This document shows positions 49,943 to 58,738 of a DNA stretch of 64,000 nucleotides, piece by piece. A model generated the notes under the pieces. The model had not been told where the DNA came from. It saw only the letters and a program-made list of their open reading frames with translations, and ran no database searches. Source of the stretch: an uncultured bacterium (GTDB lineage Bacteria; Bacillota; Clostridia; UBA1381); contig CAJMRL010000004.1 of NCBI GenBank assembly GCA_905215805.1, positions 1 to 64,000 of the forward strand, written 5' to 3'. How positions within the stretch are numbered: the stretch's first letter is position 1; each line of letters begins with the position of its first letter. The translations under genes were made by a program, and so were the position numbers.

Positions 49943-51779
49943 AATACTTTCAAAGGTTATTAAGCCTACGAGATATACAGGAGGAGAACTCAATGCCGTA
50001 TTGAAGGATCCTGATAAAGTGGAGATAAGATTTGGTTTTTGTTTTCCGGACACATATGAGATAGCAATGTCGCATTTGGGAATGAAAATTCTTTATCATA
50101 CATTGAATAACCGTTCGGATTGTTGGTGTGAAAGAGTTTTCACGCCGTGGACGGACATGGAAGAGGAGATGAAAAAGCATGGAATGAAGTTATTTGCTCT
50201 TGAATCAGGAGATGAAATAACTCATTTTGATGTGCTTGGATTTACGCTTCAATATGAGCTGTCATATTCTAATATTGTGCATATGCTGAATATGGCCGAT
50301 ATTCCTGTAAAATCGTGTGACAGAGATGAGAGCTTTCCTATAATATGCGGCGGAGGTCCGTGTGCATATAATGCGGAGCCGGTAGCGGATATATTTGATT
50401 TTCTCATGCTCGGCGAGGGAGAGGAAGTTATACACGAGGTAATGGATGAATATATACGCTGGAAAGAGAGCGGTAAACAGAATAAGCGCGATTATCTTGA
50501 AGCAATCGCTAAGATAGAAGGCGTGTATGTACCGTCATTTTATGATGTCAGCTATAACGATGATGGAACTGTAAAAAGTATAGTTCCCAATAATCCGAAT
50601 GCGCCTTCAACAATAAAAAAACGTATAATGAAGGATTTTGATAAATGCTATGCTCCTAATGAGATAATAGTACCTTACGGAGATGTTGTGCATGACAGAG
50701 TAATGCTTGAGGTGATGCGCGGTTGTCTTCGCGGCTGCCGCTTTTGTCAGGCGGGATATATATACAGACCTTTAAGAGAGCGCAAGCCGCAGACGCTTTT
50801 GAATTTGGCAAATGAGCTTTTAAGCTGCAGCGGGTATGACGAAATTTCACTTTCATCACTTTCGACCAGTGACTTCAGCGGATTGCCGGAACTTACGGAC
50901 GGGCTTTTGGATATAACCGAAAAAAAGAAGATCGGTCTGTCATTGCCATCTCTGAGAATAGATAATTTTTCGCTTGACCTTATGGAAAAGGTGCAGAAGG
51001 TAAGAAAGACAGGAATAACCTTTGCTCCGGAGGCTGGAACTCAGCGTCTGCGTGACGTTATCAATAAAAATATTACAGAAGAGGATATTCTTAAATCGAC
51101 TAAAATGCTTTTTGAGGGAGGCTGGACAAATGTCAAGCTGTATTTTATGATAGGGCTTCCAACAGAAACAATGGACGATGTAAGGGGAATAGCAGAGCTG
51201 GCACAAAAGGTACTTGACGTATACTTTGAAATACCAAAGGAGGAGCGCGCAAAGAATATAAATATAACGGTAAGCTCCTCAAGCTTTGTACCTAAGCCCT
51301 TTACAGCATTTCAGTGGACTCCTCAAAATACAAGAGAGCAAATGGTGGAAAAGCAGCGGAAAATAAGAGAATCAATAAAATCAAGACGCATACGTTATAA
51401 TTATCATGATAATAAAACGAGTTATCTTGAGGGCATATTTGCCAGGGGAGACAGAAGATTATGCGATGTTATAATAAAAGCGGTGGAAAACGGCTGCAAA
51501 TTTGACGGTTGGAGCGATCATTTTAAATTTGATGTGTGGATGCAGACCTTTAACGAAATGGGTATCGATCCGAATTTTTACACTACAAGAGAAAGGGATT
51601 ATTCAGAAATTCTCCCGTGGGATCATATAGATATAGGAGTTACAAAAGATTTTTTCATACGTGAAAATGAGAAGGCAAAGCAGGCAAAAACAACTCCCAA
51701 TTGCCGTGAGAAATGCGCCGGCTGCGGAATTGCTTCATTTAAAGCCGGAGTATGTACGGAAAAAAGAGCGGAGGTGTGA
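49923..51779 (+). CDS. B12-binding-type radical SAM protein (TIGR03960 family)
   Basis: Radical S-adenosylmethionine enzyme of unknown reaction. The N-terminal 190 residues resemble a cobalamin-binding domain (FGFCFPDTYEIAMSHLG). The radical SAM core has the cluster motif RGCLRGCRFCQAGYIYRP at about 260-277 and then FAPEAGTQRLRDVI. The C-terminus has CREKCAGCGI, four Cys that could bind a second cluster or metal. It is 618 residues long. It is paired with the DUF2344 protein, as in many Clostridia where rng and the L21/L27 genes follow; those are absent here. Confidence 0.9.
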   Translation: MITTRDKILSKVIKPTRYTGGELNAVLKDPDKVEIRFGFCFPDTYEIAMSHLGMKILYHTLNNRSDCWCERVFTPWTDMEEEMKKHGMKLFALESGDEITHFDVLGFTLQYELSYSNIVHMLNMADIPVKSCDRDESFPIICGGGPCAYNAEPVADIFDFLMLGEGEEVIHEVMDEYIRWKESGKQNKRDYLEAIAKIEGVYVPSFYDVSYNDDGTVKSIVPNNPNAPSTIKKRIMKDFDKCYAPNEIIVPYGDVVHDRVMLEVMRGCLRGCRFCQAGYIYRPLRERKPQTLLNLANELLSCSGYDEISLSSLSTSDFSGLPELTDGLLDITEKKKIGLSLPSLRIDNFSLDLMEKVQKVRKTGITFAPEAGTQRLRDVINKNITEEDILKSTKMLFEGGWTNVKLYFMIGLPTETMDDVRGIAELAQKVLDVYFEIPKEERAKNINITVSSSSFVPKPFTAFQWTPQNTREQMVEKQRKIRESIKSRRIRYNYHDNKTSYLEGIFARGDRRLCDVIIKAVENGCKFDGWSDHFKFDVWMQTFNEMGIDPNFYTTRERDYSEILPWDHIDIGVTKDFFIRENEKAKQAKTTPNCREKCAGCGIASFKAGVCTEKRAEV

Positions 51780-51781
51780 GC

Positions 51782-52447
51782 ATGGGAAATTATATTCTTA
51801 AATACGGTCGCGACGACAGAGTAAAATATATTTCACATCTGGATTTTATGAGATGTTTTCATAGAACGGTTAGACGTACTGATTTGCAGTTTATATTTTC
51901 GCAAGGGTTTAATCCTCACCCTGTAATGACTATAGCGCAGCCGCTGTCGGTTGGAGTTACGTCCGAATGTGAATATATGAAGGTTGGATTTGAGGACGGC
52001 TATAAGCCGAGAGAGATAGTTGAAATACTGAACAAAGCATTTCCTCCGGGATTTAAGGCATACAGCGCATACAAGCTTACAGCAAAGGAAATTGATATTA
52101 CAAAGATTGATAAAGCAAGATATATCGTGGAGGCGGAGCACGAAGGCAGTGTTGATATTGACTCATTTATGGCAAACGAGAAGCTTATCGTTATGAAAAA
52201 ATCAAAGAGCGGTATCAAGGAAAGCGATATAAGACCGCATATTTTTGAGCTCAAAGAGCTGTCGGATGAGAATGGCATTTTAACTCTTGAAATGCTTATA
52301 AGTATTGGCAGCACATATAATTTGAAGCCTGAAAGCGTAATTGATGCGATGGAGAAATATTGCACAGGATTCAAATGCTCGTTTATGTCTGTACATAGAA
52401 AGGAAATGTATGGCGGCGGCGTTGAGAAAATGAAAAATATCGTATAA
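51782..52447 (+). CDS. DUF2344 radical SAM-associated protein (TIGR03936 family)
   Basis: Partner of the radical SAM protein just upstream; in some species the two are fused. ATG 51782 follows GGAGGTGTGAGC and lies two bases after the previous stop; the longer reading frame overlaps it needlessly. The N-terminal YILKYGRDDRVKYISHLDFM and RTDLQFIFSQGFNPHPVM are diagnostic (key parts RYISHLD-like and GFNPHP). It is 221 residues. The molecular function is unknown, possibly RNA modification. Confidence 0.88.
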   Translation: MGNYILKYGRDDRVKYISHLDFMRCFHRTVRRTDLQFIFSQGFNPHPVMTIAQPLSVGVTSECEYMKVGFEDGYKPREIVEILNKAFPPGFKAYSAYKLTAKEIDITKIDKARYIVEAEHEGSVDIDSFMANEKLIVMKKSKSGIKESDIRPHIFELKELSDENGILTLEMLISIGSTYNLKPESVIDAMEKYCTGFKCSFMSVHRKEMYGGGVEKMKNIV

Positions 52448-52449
52448 TA

Positions 52450-52491
52450 ATACAGGCATCAGTGATTTTGATGCCTGTATTTAGTTTTTTT
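52450..52491. terminator. Bidirectional terminator between the DUF2344 and kinase genes
   Basis: ATACAGGCATCA (52450-52461) and TGATGCCTGTAT (52469-52480) form a perfect stem, followed by TTAGTTTTTTT. It separates convergent genes and could serve both. Confidence 0.85.
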
Positions 52492-52500
52492 ATATGACGG

Positions 52501-53844
52501 CTATTTAACCACAGGCAAGGCAATTTTAATATGAAATCCATTATAATTTAAAGCAGAGAAAGTTCCGCCGTGAACTCGGATTATTCTGTATGCCATTGGC
52601 AGCCCCAATCCATGAGCGGATTTGGGGATTTCTTCGATATTATTGAGAACATCTTCAGGAACTCCGGAGCCGTTGTCTGATATTTCAATTAATACTCTTC
52701 CGTTGTCTGAATATTGTTTTATAAATATTGAGCAGCCGCCGGGGTTGTGAGTTATACTGTTATTTATCAAATTAAATATTGCCCGTTCTATAAGCGATTC
52801 GTCCGCATTTATTTTTGCCCGCTCGTCGTTTGCTTCCAGAGCTATTTCAAAGCCTTCTGAAATTCCGCTATTAATAATATCGCTTACCACACGACGCAGC
52901 AGAGGACATATCTTAATAACTGCCTTTTTAGATGGCTGCATATCATATTCAAGTGATGAAATGATATTGAGATCTTCTATTAGTTTTTTCAGCTTAATGC
53001 TTTGTGATTTGATAATTGACGCCTGATTGCGTAAATGTCCCGGTATTTCCTCGGAGGATTCGAGTTTTTCGGAATATCCCATTATGATAGAAAGAGGTGT
53101 TCGTATGTCGTGAGATATACCAGATATCCAATTACTGCGGGCACTGTCGCGAGAAAGGAGCACTGTATTTTTTCTTTCTATTGTGTCAGATGTAATGTTA
53201 ATATTTCTGGCAAGTTCTTTGAAAAGACCGCTTTCTTTGAGATGAACACGTTTTTCTTGACGAAGATCATCTATTCCTCTCATAAGAGTACATATGCGTT
53301 TGTAAAGACTCATTCCTATCACACAGGCTAAGATTGCTGCCAGGACGACATTTAATAAAAATATTGCAATCACACGTTGCGGAAGGGTATTAAACCAATT
53401 CATTGAATATTCAATATCGTATTTGCCGACCGCATTTTTAGGTATTCCAAAAACGAGAAGCCCGTAATCCTCTGCACTTACATAAACAGGGTAATCATTT
53501 AAAAACCATCGTGTCATTTTTGCTACATCATTTATGGAATATTGTTCCGGAATATCCTCAGGCTTATTTTCAGACCATACAATATAGCCGTTTTCATCAA
53601 GAAGTATGCACCAGCAATTATCAGGTATGCTTATATCGTTTGTAAGCTCAAAGCCGCTTTCGGTTCTTTTTAAAGAATTGCTTATATCACGAAGCATTCC
53701 GCGTGCAGAATGGTTCTGGAATCGTATAGGCGAGTCACTTCCTATTAACGCAAAGCCGGAAAAATTAATTGCAAGCAGAATAGTTGAAATTAATGCGGCG
53801 GTGAGGACAAAATCAATAAATATTTTAATCGCGGTCTTATTCAT
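52501..53844 (-). CDS. Sensor histidine kinase
   Basis: Membrane sensor likely detecting antimicrobial peptides or cell-wall stress. Two membrane segments (about 8-34 and 160-184) flank an extracellular domain of about 125 residues. The phosphoacceptor motif ISGISHDIRTPLSIIMGY is at about 240-257. The ATPase domain has NLINNSITHNPGG (N box), ISDNGSGVPEDVL (G1) and HGLGLPMAYRIIRVHGG (G2). It is 447 residues. It overlaps the response regulator by eight bases, and the pair is divergent from a lantibiotic-type ABC operon, as in clostridial CprRK-CprABC-like modules. Confidence 0.93.
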   Translation of the reverse strand: MNKTAIKIFIDFVLTAALISTILLAINFSGFALIGSDSPIRFQNHSARGMLRDISNSLKRTESGFELTNDISIPDNCWCILLDENGYIVWSENKPEDIPEQYSINDVAKMTRWFLNDYPVYVSAEDYGLLVFGIPKNAVGKYDIEYSMNWFNTLPQRVIAIFLLNVVLAAILACVIGMSLYKRICTLMRGIDDLRQEKRVHLKESGLFKELARNINITSDTIERKNTVLLSRDSARSNWISGISHDIRTPLSIIMGYSEKLESSEEIPGHLRNQASIIKSQSIKLKKLIEDLNIISSLEYDMQPSKKAVIKICPLLRRVVSDIINSGISEGFEIALEANDERAKINADESLIERAIFNLINNSITHNPGGCSIFIKQYSDNGRVLIEISDNGSGVPEDVLNNIEEIPKSAHGLGLPMAYRIIRVHGGTFSALNYNGFHIKIALPVVK

Positions 53845-54541
53845 TATCGGTCACCAGCCTGTATCCAAGTCCTTTAACTGTTTTGATATGTCTTGGTGCG
53901 GAAGGATTATATTCGATTTTTTCTCTTAAATGACGTATATGAACCATAAGCGTATTTTCATGACCATAGTATTCTTCGCCCCATACAGTCATTGCAAGAG
54001 TATCATTTGTTACTATACGGTTTTTATTTTCCCATAGCTTTTTAATTATTACAAGCTCTTTTGCCGTAAGCGGAATATGTTTATTTTCCGCAGTGACTTC
54101 AGCTCGCTCGAAATCAACATAACGTCCGCTTATATAAAATCCGGTTTCCTTTTTCTCTATACCGTATGTCCTTCTTAGTAACGCTTTTATACGCAGCACA
54201 AGCTCTTTCATAAGAAAAGGCTTTACAATATAATCATCTGCTCCCAAGCTTAGTCCACGTATTCTATCCGTATCTTCACCTCTTGCTGTCAGAAAAATCA
54301 CGGGTGACTTGGATATGCGGCGTATATCATTATACAGCATAAATCCATTCCCGTCGGGGAGATTTATATCAAGAATAAATAGCGCTATCGGCTGAGATTT
54401 GGTTATTTCAAGAGCTTTTTTGCAGCTTTCCGCAGTGTGAAGATTGAAAAAGCCTTCACGGTAAAGAGAGTCAGCTATCATTTTCAAAAGCTCTGTTTCA
54501 TCATCAGCTATAAGTATTTTTTTGTTTGTGAGTTCATCCAT
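53837..54541 (-). CDS. OmpR-family response regulator
   Basis: Two-component transcription factor paired with the following kinase. ATG 54541 (MDELTNKKILIADDE) is chosen; a GTG three codons upstream lies on a possible GGTGA binding site. The receiver has the acidic pair DDE, phosphoacceptor Asp in FILDINLPDGNG, Thr in FLTARGED and Lys in IVKPF. The C-terminal winged helix (LTAKELVIIKKLWENK, MVHIRHLREKIE, TVKGLGYRL) is PhoB-like. It probably activates the divergent ABC operon through the 11-bp direct repeats at 54602-54632. Confidence 0.94.
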   Translation of the reverse strand: MDELTNKKILIADDETELLKMIADSLYREGFFNLHTAESCKKALEITKSQPIALFILDINLPDGNGFMLYNDIRRISKSPVIFLTARGEDTDRIRGLSLGADDYIVKPFLMKELVLRIKALLRRTYGIEKKETGFYISGRYVDFERAEVTAENKHIPLTAKELVIIKKLWENKNRIVTNDTLAMTVWGEEYYGHENTLMVHIRHLREKIEYNPSAPRHIKTVKGLGYRLVTDNE

Positions 54542-54601
54542 TATTATCACCGATATAAATTATATCATAGAATCAATAAAATTAAAAGATAAAAAAATAA
54601 A

Positions 54602-54655
54602 TTAAGGTTAGATTAAGGTTAAATTAATAATAAAAAAAGGAAGTCATGGTATAAT
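54602..54655 (+). promoter_or_regulatory. 11-bp direct repeats and -10 box of the ABC exporter operon
   Basis: TTAAGGTTA occurs at 54602 and 54613, and a weaker TTAATAATA at 54624, an exact 11-base period. TATAAT lies at 54650-54655, with no -35 consensus at the proper spacing. Repeats with an 11-bp period just upstream of a -35-less promoter are the usual layout for PhoB/OmpR-type activators. Confidence 0.6.
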
Positions 54656-54687
54656 TCATTCAGAATAAAAGAAAAGAGGTAATATTT

Positions 54688-55419
54688 ATGAATGAAATTT
54701 TAAAAACGACCGGACTTACAAAGGTTTATGACTCCTATGAGTGCGTAAGCAATCTTAATATGAGTGTATGCGAAGGAAGAATTTATGGATTTTTAGGACC
54801 GAACGGGGCAGGAAAATCAACGACATTAAAAATGATTCTGGGGCTTGTTCGGCCCACTGCCGGGGAAATAAATATTTTTGGAACAAGATTATGCTCTAAA
54901 AATAGAATCGGTATTTTAAAAAATATCGGCTCACTTATAGAATCACCTTCGTATTACGGACATTTGACAGCGAAGGAAAACCTTTCTATATTTGCAGCTC
55001 TTGCTGATGTGCCAAGAATGAATATAGATAAGGTACTTTCCATAGTGCGCCTTGATAAGCAGCAGCGAAAAAAGGTTTCGCAGTTTTCTCTTGGAATGAA
55101 GCAAAGACTTGGTCTTGCATCAGCATTGCTCACATTTCCTAAATTGCTTATACTTGATGAGCCAACAAACGGACTTGATCCTTCAGGCATACAAGAAATG
55201 AGGGAGCTTATAAAGTCTCTGCCTCAGAAATATGGAATGACTGTTATAGTATCAAGCCATTTGCTTTCAGAGATAGATCAGATGGCGGAGGATATAGGTA
55301 TTATAGCAAACGGAAAGATGATGTATCAGGGCGAGTTATGCCGTCTGCATGAACAGGACCGTACAAAAAACTTAGAGGAAATCTTTTTGGATTTAACGGG
55401 AAAGGAGCAAAGCTTATGA
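54688..55419 (+). CDS. Lantibiotic/bacitracin-type ABC transporter ATP-binding protein
   Basis: ATPase of a BcrA/MutF/CprA-like exporter or protection system. The Walker A motif GPNGAGKST is at about residue 38, the signature FSLGMKQRLGLA at about 134, and Walker B KLLILDEPTNGLDPSG at about 154. Start AAAGAGGTAATATTT-ATG is good. It overlaps the first permease by four bases. The family removes peptides such as lantibiotics from the membrane; the exact ligand is unknown. Confidence 0.92.
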   Translation: MNEILKTTGLTKVYDSYECVSNLNMSVCEGRIYGFLGPNGAGKSTTLKMILGLVRPTAGEINIFGTRLCSKNRIGILKNIGSLIESPSYYGHLTAKENLSIFAALADVPRMNIDKVLSIVRLDKQQRKKVSQFSLGMKQRLGLASALLTFPKLLILDEPTNGLDPSGIQEMRELIKSLPQKYGMTVIVSSHLLSEIDQMAEDIGIIANGKMMYQGELCRLHEQDRTKNLEEIFLDLTGKEQSL

Positions 55420-56183
55420 TTAGACTTTTAAAATGCGAATATTTAAAAACACGTAGGCGGTATATATTTCCAACTGCACTTGTAATTACGGCAGCCGGAC
55501 TTTGCTTTGCGCTGTATGGTATGGATGATTATTCTGCTGAGCAGCTTAGAATGGGATGGATGAGTCAATTATACCAGCTGCCGCTTATTAATACTATTTT
55601 TATGTCTGTGCTTTCTGTAATAGTATCATCACGGCTTGCGGATATTGAACATAAGGGAAACACTTTTAAGCAGCTTGCAGTACTATCAGAAAAGGGAAGT
55701 ATTTATGATGCAAAGCTTATATACGGGTTGGCGATGGTATTATTATGTAATCTAATAAGCTGGGCAGTTACTATAGCGGCTGGCTATATTGCGGGCTTTG
55801 AGGGCGATGTTCCTATTAAGCTATATCTTTTATATTTACTCTTTACGCTCGTACCGACTGCGGTTGTATATATTTTTCAGCATAATATGTCGATGCTGTT
55901 TAAAAACCAGGCTGTTACGTTTTTCAGCGGAGTTATCGGAACATTTTGCGGACTGTTTTCGATGTTTCTTCCTCAGATTCCGGCGCTCAGAAAAATATTT
56001 ATCTGGGGATATTATGGAGTGCTTCAATTCGTAGGATTATTTGGGTGGACGAGTGAAACACGCTACAGTACAGCATATTTTGCTGTTATGGATATTGACT
56101 GGCTGTTCTTTGGAATACTCATTATCATTGGTATTATGCTTTATATTATAGGCAAAGAGTTGTTTAAGAGGAAGGAGTTTTGA
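55416..56183 (+). CDS. Lantibiotic-protection ABC permease (MutE/EpiE-like)
   Basis: Membrane subunit with six predicted helices in 255 residues. The N-terminal MIRLLKCEYLKTRRRYIF and the central SSRLADIEHKGNTFKQL are typical of ABC-2 type lantibiotic permeases. It overlaps the ATPase gene (ATGA) and ends three bases before the second permease. Together they form a three-gene protection transporter. Confidence 0.88.
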   Translation: MIRLLKCEYLKTRRRYIFPTALVITAAGLCFALYGMDDYSAEQLRMGWMSQLYQLPLINTIFMSVLSVIVSSRLADIEHKGNTFKQLAVLSEKGSIYDAKLIYGLAMVLLCNLISWAVTIAAGYIAGFEGDVPIKLYLLYLLFTLVPTAVVYIFQHNMSMLFKNQAVTFFSGVIGTFCGLFSMFLPQIPALRKIFIWGYYGVLQFVGLFGWTSETRYSTAYFAVMDIDWLFFGILIIIGIMLYIIGKELFKRKEF

Positions 56184-56186
56184 TTT

Positions 56187-56915
56187 ATGCTGTTAAGACT
56201 TTTGAAGGCGGAAAGAATGAAACTTAAGCATTCACCGGTATGGATCGCATTTTTGATAATGCCCGTTATTCCGGCGGTTTTGGGAACAATCAATTATCTC
56301 GCAAATATTGATTTGCTGAAAAGCGAGTGGTATAGCTTATGGACTCAGCATACGCTTTTTACATGTTATTTCTTTCTGCCCGTTATGATAGGTGTATATT
56401 GCACATATATTATGCGAATAGAGCATAATAATCACAACTGGAATAAAATACTTACAATGCCTTGCTCAAGGGCGATGATATTTATATCTAAAATGATTAC
56501 GGTTTCGGTGATGATATTATTCAGTGAGATATGGATAGGAGTGCTTTTTATTATATCAGGAAGTGCGGTCGGAATTCCTGCTGTGCCTCCGTATGACCGG
56601 ATTATTATATGGTGCTTGTTCGGAACGTTGGGAGGTATGGTTATGGCAGCCATACAGCTCTCGTTATCTATATTTATAAAAAGCTTTGCGCTGCCGGTAG
56701 GTATAGCTTTTGCGGGAGGTATTTCAGGGTTGGTATTTCTTGCAAAGCATTTAGGAAATATATGGCCGTATTCGCTTATGGCATACGGAATGAATTCAAA
56801 TGCTCCTCAGGAGATCATGGAAAGCGGATATGTGCCGTTTGTTATTACCAGTATATTATATATAGCTGTTTTTGTATTTATCGGAAGTACAATATTAAAG
56901 AAGAAAGAAATGTGA
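56187..56915 (+). CDS. Lantibiotic-protection ABC permease (MutG-like)
   Basis: Second membrane subunit with six predicted helices in 242 residues. MLLRLLKAERMKLKHSP and RIEHNNHNWNKILTMP parallel the first permease and mark the MutG/EpiG group. GGAAGGAGTTTTGATTT precedes the ATG. It is the last gene of the operon and is followed by a strong terminator. Confidence 0.88.
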   Translation: MLLRLLKAERMKLKHSPVWIAFLIMPVIPAVLGTINYLANIDLLKSEWYSLWTQHTLFTCYFFLPVMIGVYCTYIMRIEHNNHNWNKILTMPCSRAMIFISKMITVSVMILFSEIWIGVLFIISGSAVGIPAVPPYDRIIIWCLFGTLGGMVMAAIQLSLSIFIKSFALPVGIAFAGGISGLVFLAKHLGNIWPYSLMAYGMNSNAPQEIMESGYVPFVITSILYIAVFVFIGSTILKKKEM

Positions 56916-56916
56916 T

Positions 56917-56957
56917 AAAATCGTACTGCTGTTTTGATGCGGCAGTACGATTTTTTT
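56917..56957 (+). terminator. Strong terminator of the ABC exporter operon
   Basis: AAAATCGTACTGC (56917-56929) pairs with GCAGTACGATTTT (from 56942), ending in seven Ts. Confidence 0.85.
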
Positions 56958-57016
56958 GTATATGTAGAGATTATTAAAAAATAAATATTACAAAATTTGT
57001 TGATTGTGCGTATTGA

Positions 57017-57047
57017 TTGCCGGTTATATCTATGATATGATTATAAT
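57017..57047 (+). promoter_or_regulatory. Candidate promoter of the ABC-F gene
   Basis: TTGCCG (57017-57022), 19 bases, TATAAT (57042-57047). The -10 is perfect, the spacing is long. Transcripts would start near 57054, giving a leader of about 140 bases before the ABC-F start. Confidence 0.45.
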
Positions 57048-57096
57048 GTTACTATTTAATATGAGGTATGATTTGAAAGGAGTTAGTGATTAAAAA

Positions 57097-57129
57097 ATGA
57101 AGAGAACATTGGTAGGATATTGTATATAA
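57097..57129 (+). CDS. Putative 10-residue leader peptide of the ABC-F gene
   Basis: A short open frame, MKRTLVGYCI, follows AAAGGAG (57076-57082) with a 14-base gap. It ends just before the alternative stems in front of the ABC-F gene. Short leader peptides that stall ribosomes are known to control many ABC-F and Erm resistance genes. The long gap to the binding site weakens the call. Confidence 0.5.
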   Translation: MKRTLVGYCI

Positions 57130-57185
57130 GTAATATCGTTTAATGCCGCCTTTACAAAGTGGTGTAAAACGATATGTAAAGGAGG
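57116..57185 (+). promoter_or_regulatory. Candidate translational attenuator of the ABC-F gene
   Basis: CCGCCTTTAC (57146-57155) can pair with the ABC-F binding site GTAAAGGAGG (57176-57185) with one mismatch, hiding it. ATATCGTTT (57133-57141) can pair with AAACGATAT (57167-57175), which crosses the first pairing and would free the site. GATATT in the leader (57116-57121) can pair with AATATC (57132-57137), blocking that rescue until a ribosome stalls on the leader. Confidence 0.5.
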
Positions 57186-57192
57186 ATGAAAA

Positions 57193-58677
57193 ATGTCACA
57201 GATAAATGTCACTAACCTGACTTTTTGTTATGACGGAAGCTATGATAACATATTTGAAAACGTAAGCTTTAAAATAGATACTGATTGGAAGCTTGGTTTT
57301 ACGGGAAGAAACGGCAGAGGGAAAACAACATTTTTTAAGCTGCTGATGGGAGAATATCCGTATAAAGGAAGTATTGTATGCGATACGGATTTTGAATATT
57401 TTCCTTTTAAAGTAAACAATCCTGAATATTTTACGATTGATATTATCCGTGAAATTTCTCCGTTATCGGATGACTGGGAGATCATGAAAGAGCTTAATCA
57501 GCTAAAGGTGTCAGAGGACGTGCTATATCAGCAATTTTTTACTTTATCTAACGGAGAGCAGACAAAGGTATTGATTGCAGCTTTGTTTTTAAAAGAAAAC
57601 AGCTTTCTTTTGATCGATGAACCGACTAACCATCTTGATGAGGAGGCAAGAGAAACTCTTTGTGAATATCTTAATAGGAAAAAGGGTTTCATTTTGATAT
57701 CTCATGACCGTAGTTTTTTGGATAGGTGCATAGATCATATTATAGCTATAAATAAAACAAATATTGAAGTTCAAAAGGGAAATTTTTCTGATTGGTGGAC
57801 AAACAAGGAACGTCGCGATGAATATGAAATTTCGCAGAATGAAAAGCTGAAAAAGGATATTAAACGTCTTTCGGCTTCGGCAAGGCAAAAAGCCGAGTGG
57901 TCAGACAGAGTGGAAAAAAGCAAGAGCGGTACAACTAATTCCGGTTCAAAATTGGATAGGGGTTATATAGGGCATAAATCTGCAAAAATGATGAAAAGGG
58001 CCGTGAGTATAAAGAATAGACAGAATGAAATGATTGAGCGAAAAACATCTTTGCTTAAGAATATTGAAAGCAAGGAAAGACTTACAATATCTCCTTTAAA
58101 ATATCATTCAAATATTCTTTGCGAAATAAACGGTTTATCTGTTAATTATAATGATAGAATTATATTTGAGGATCTAAGCTTCAATATTTGCAGCGGAGAT
58201 AGAATAGCATTGCAGGGGAAAAACGGTTCAGGAAAGTCAAGTATTCTAAAATTAATATGCGGGCAAAAAATACCATACAAAGGCACAGTTAAGTTGAGCA
58301 GCGGAGTGATAATTTCATATGTTTCGCAGAATACGGATGATTTAGAGGGAAGTTTAAAAGATTATGCAGAAAAATATGGTATTGAATTGCCTTTATTTTT
58401 AGCAATACTTCGCAAACTGGATTTTTCAAGAGAGCAGTTTGAAAAATCAATATCAGATTATAGCAGCGGTCAGAAGAAAAAAGTGATGCTTGCAAGAAGT
58501 TTATGTGAGAAGGCACATTTGTATATTTGGGATGAGCCTTTGAATTTTATTGATATTATTTCAAGAATGCAGATTGAAGAATTGCTGCGTGAATGCGCTC
58601 CGACAATGATATTTGTGGAGCATGACAAAATGTTTTGTGAAAATATTGCGACAAAGATCATGAGAATAGGTGAATAG
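57193..58677 (+). CDS. ABC-F ribosomal protection protein (Lsa/Vga-like)
   Basis: Cytoplasmic twin-ATPase of the antibiotic-resistance ABC-F type, which displaces drugs such as lincosamides, pleuromutilins and streptogramin A from the ribosome. First cassette: GRNGRGKTT, LSNGEQTKV, FLLIDEPTNHLDEEA. The interdomain linker (about 195-300) is strongly basic and helical, as in the P-site-tRNA interaction motif. Second cassette: GKNGSGKSS, YSSGQKKKV, LYIWDEPLNFID. It is 494 residues, matching Lsa/Vga-type members. GTAAAGGAGGATGAAAA precedes the ATG. The upstream leader suggests drug induction. The actual drug spectrum is unknown. Confidence 0.9.
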   Translation: MSQINVTNLTFCYDGSYDNIFENVSFKIDTDWKLGFTGRNGRGKTTFFKLLMGEYPYKGSIVCDTDFEYFPFKVNNPEYFTIDIIREISPLSDDWEIMKELNQLKVSEDVLYQQFFTLSNGEQTKVLIAALFLKENSFLLIDEPTNHLDEEARETLCEYLNRKKGFILISHDRSFLDRCIDHIIAINKTNIEVQKGNFSDWWTNKERRDEYEISQNEKLKKDIKRLSASARQKAEWSDRVEKSKSGTTNSGSKLDRGYIGHKSAKMMKRAVSIKNRQNEMIERKTSLLKNIESKERLTISPLKYHSNILCEINGLSVNYNDRIIFEDLSFNICSGDRIALQGKNGSGKSSILKLICGQKIPYKGTVKLSSGVIISYVSQNTDDLEGSLKDYAEKYGIELPLFLAILRKLDFSREQFEKSISDYSSGQKKKVMLARSLCEKAHLYIWDEPLNFIDIISRMQIEELLRECAPTMIFVEHDKMFCENIATKIMRIGE

Positions 58678-58689
58678 TTATAGATAGAT

Positions 58690-58724
58690 AAATACAGCAG
58701 GGGGATTTTCCTGCTGTATTTATA
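58690..58724. terminator. Bidirectional terminator between ABC-F and trpG
   Basis: AAATACAGCAGG (58690-58701) and CCTGCTGTATTT (58710-58721) form a perfect stem between convergent genes; A- and T-rich flanks serve both strands. Confidence 0.7.
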
Positions 58725-58738
58725 TTAAAGCAATATTT

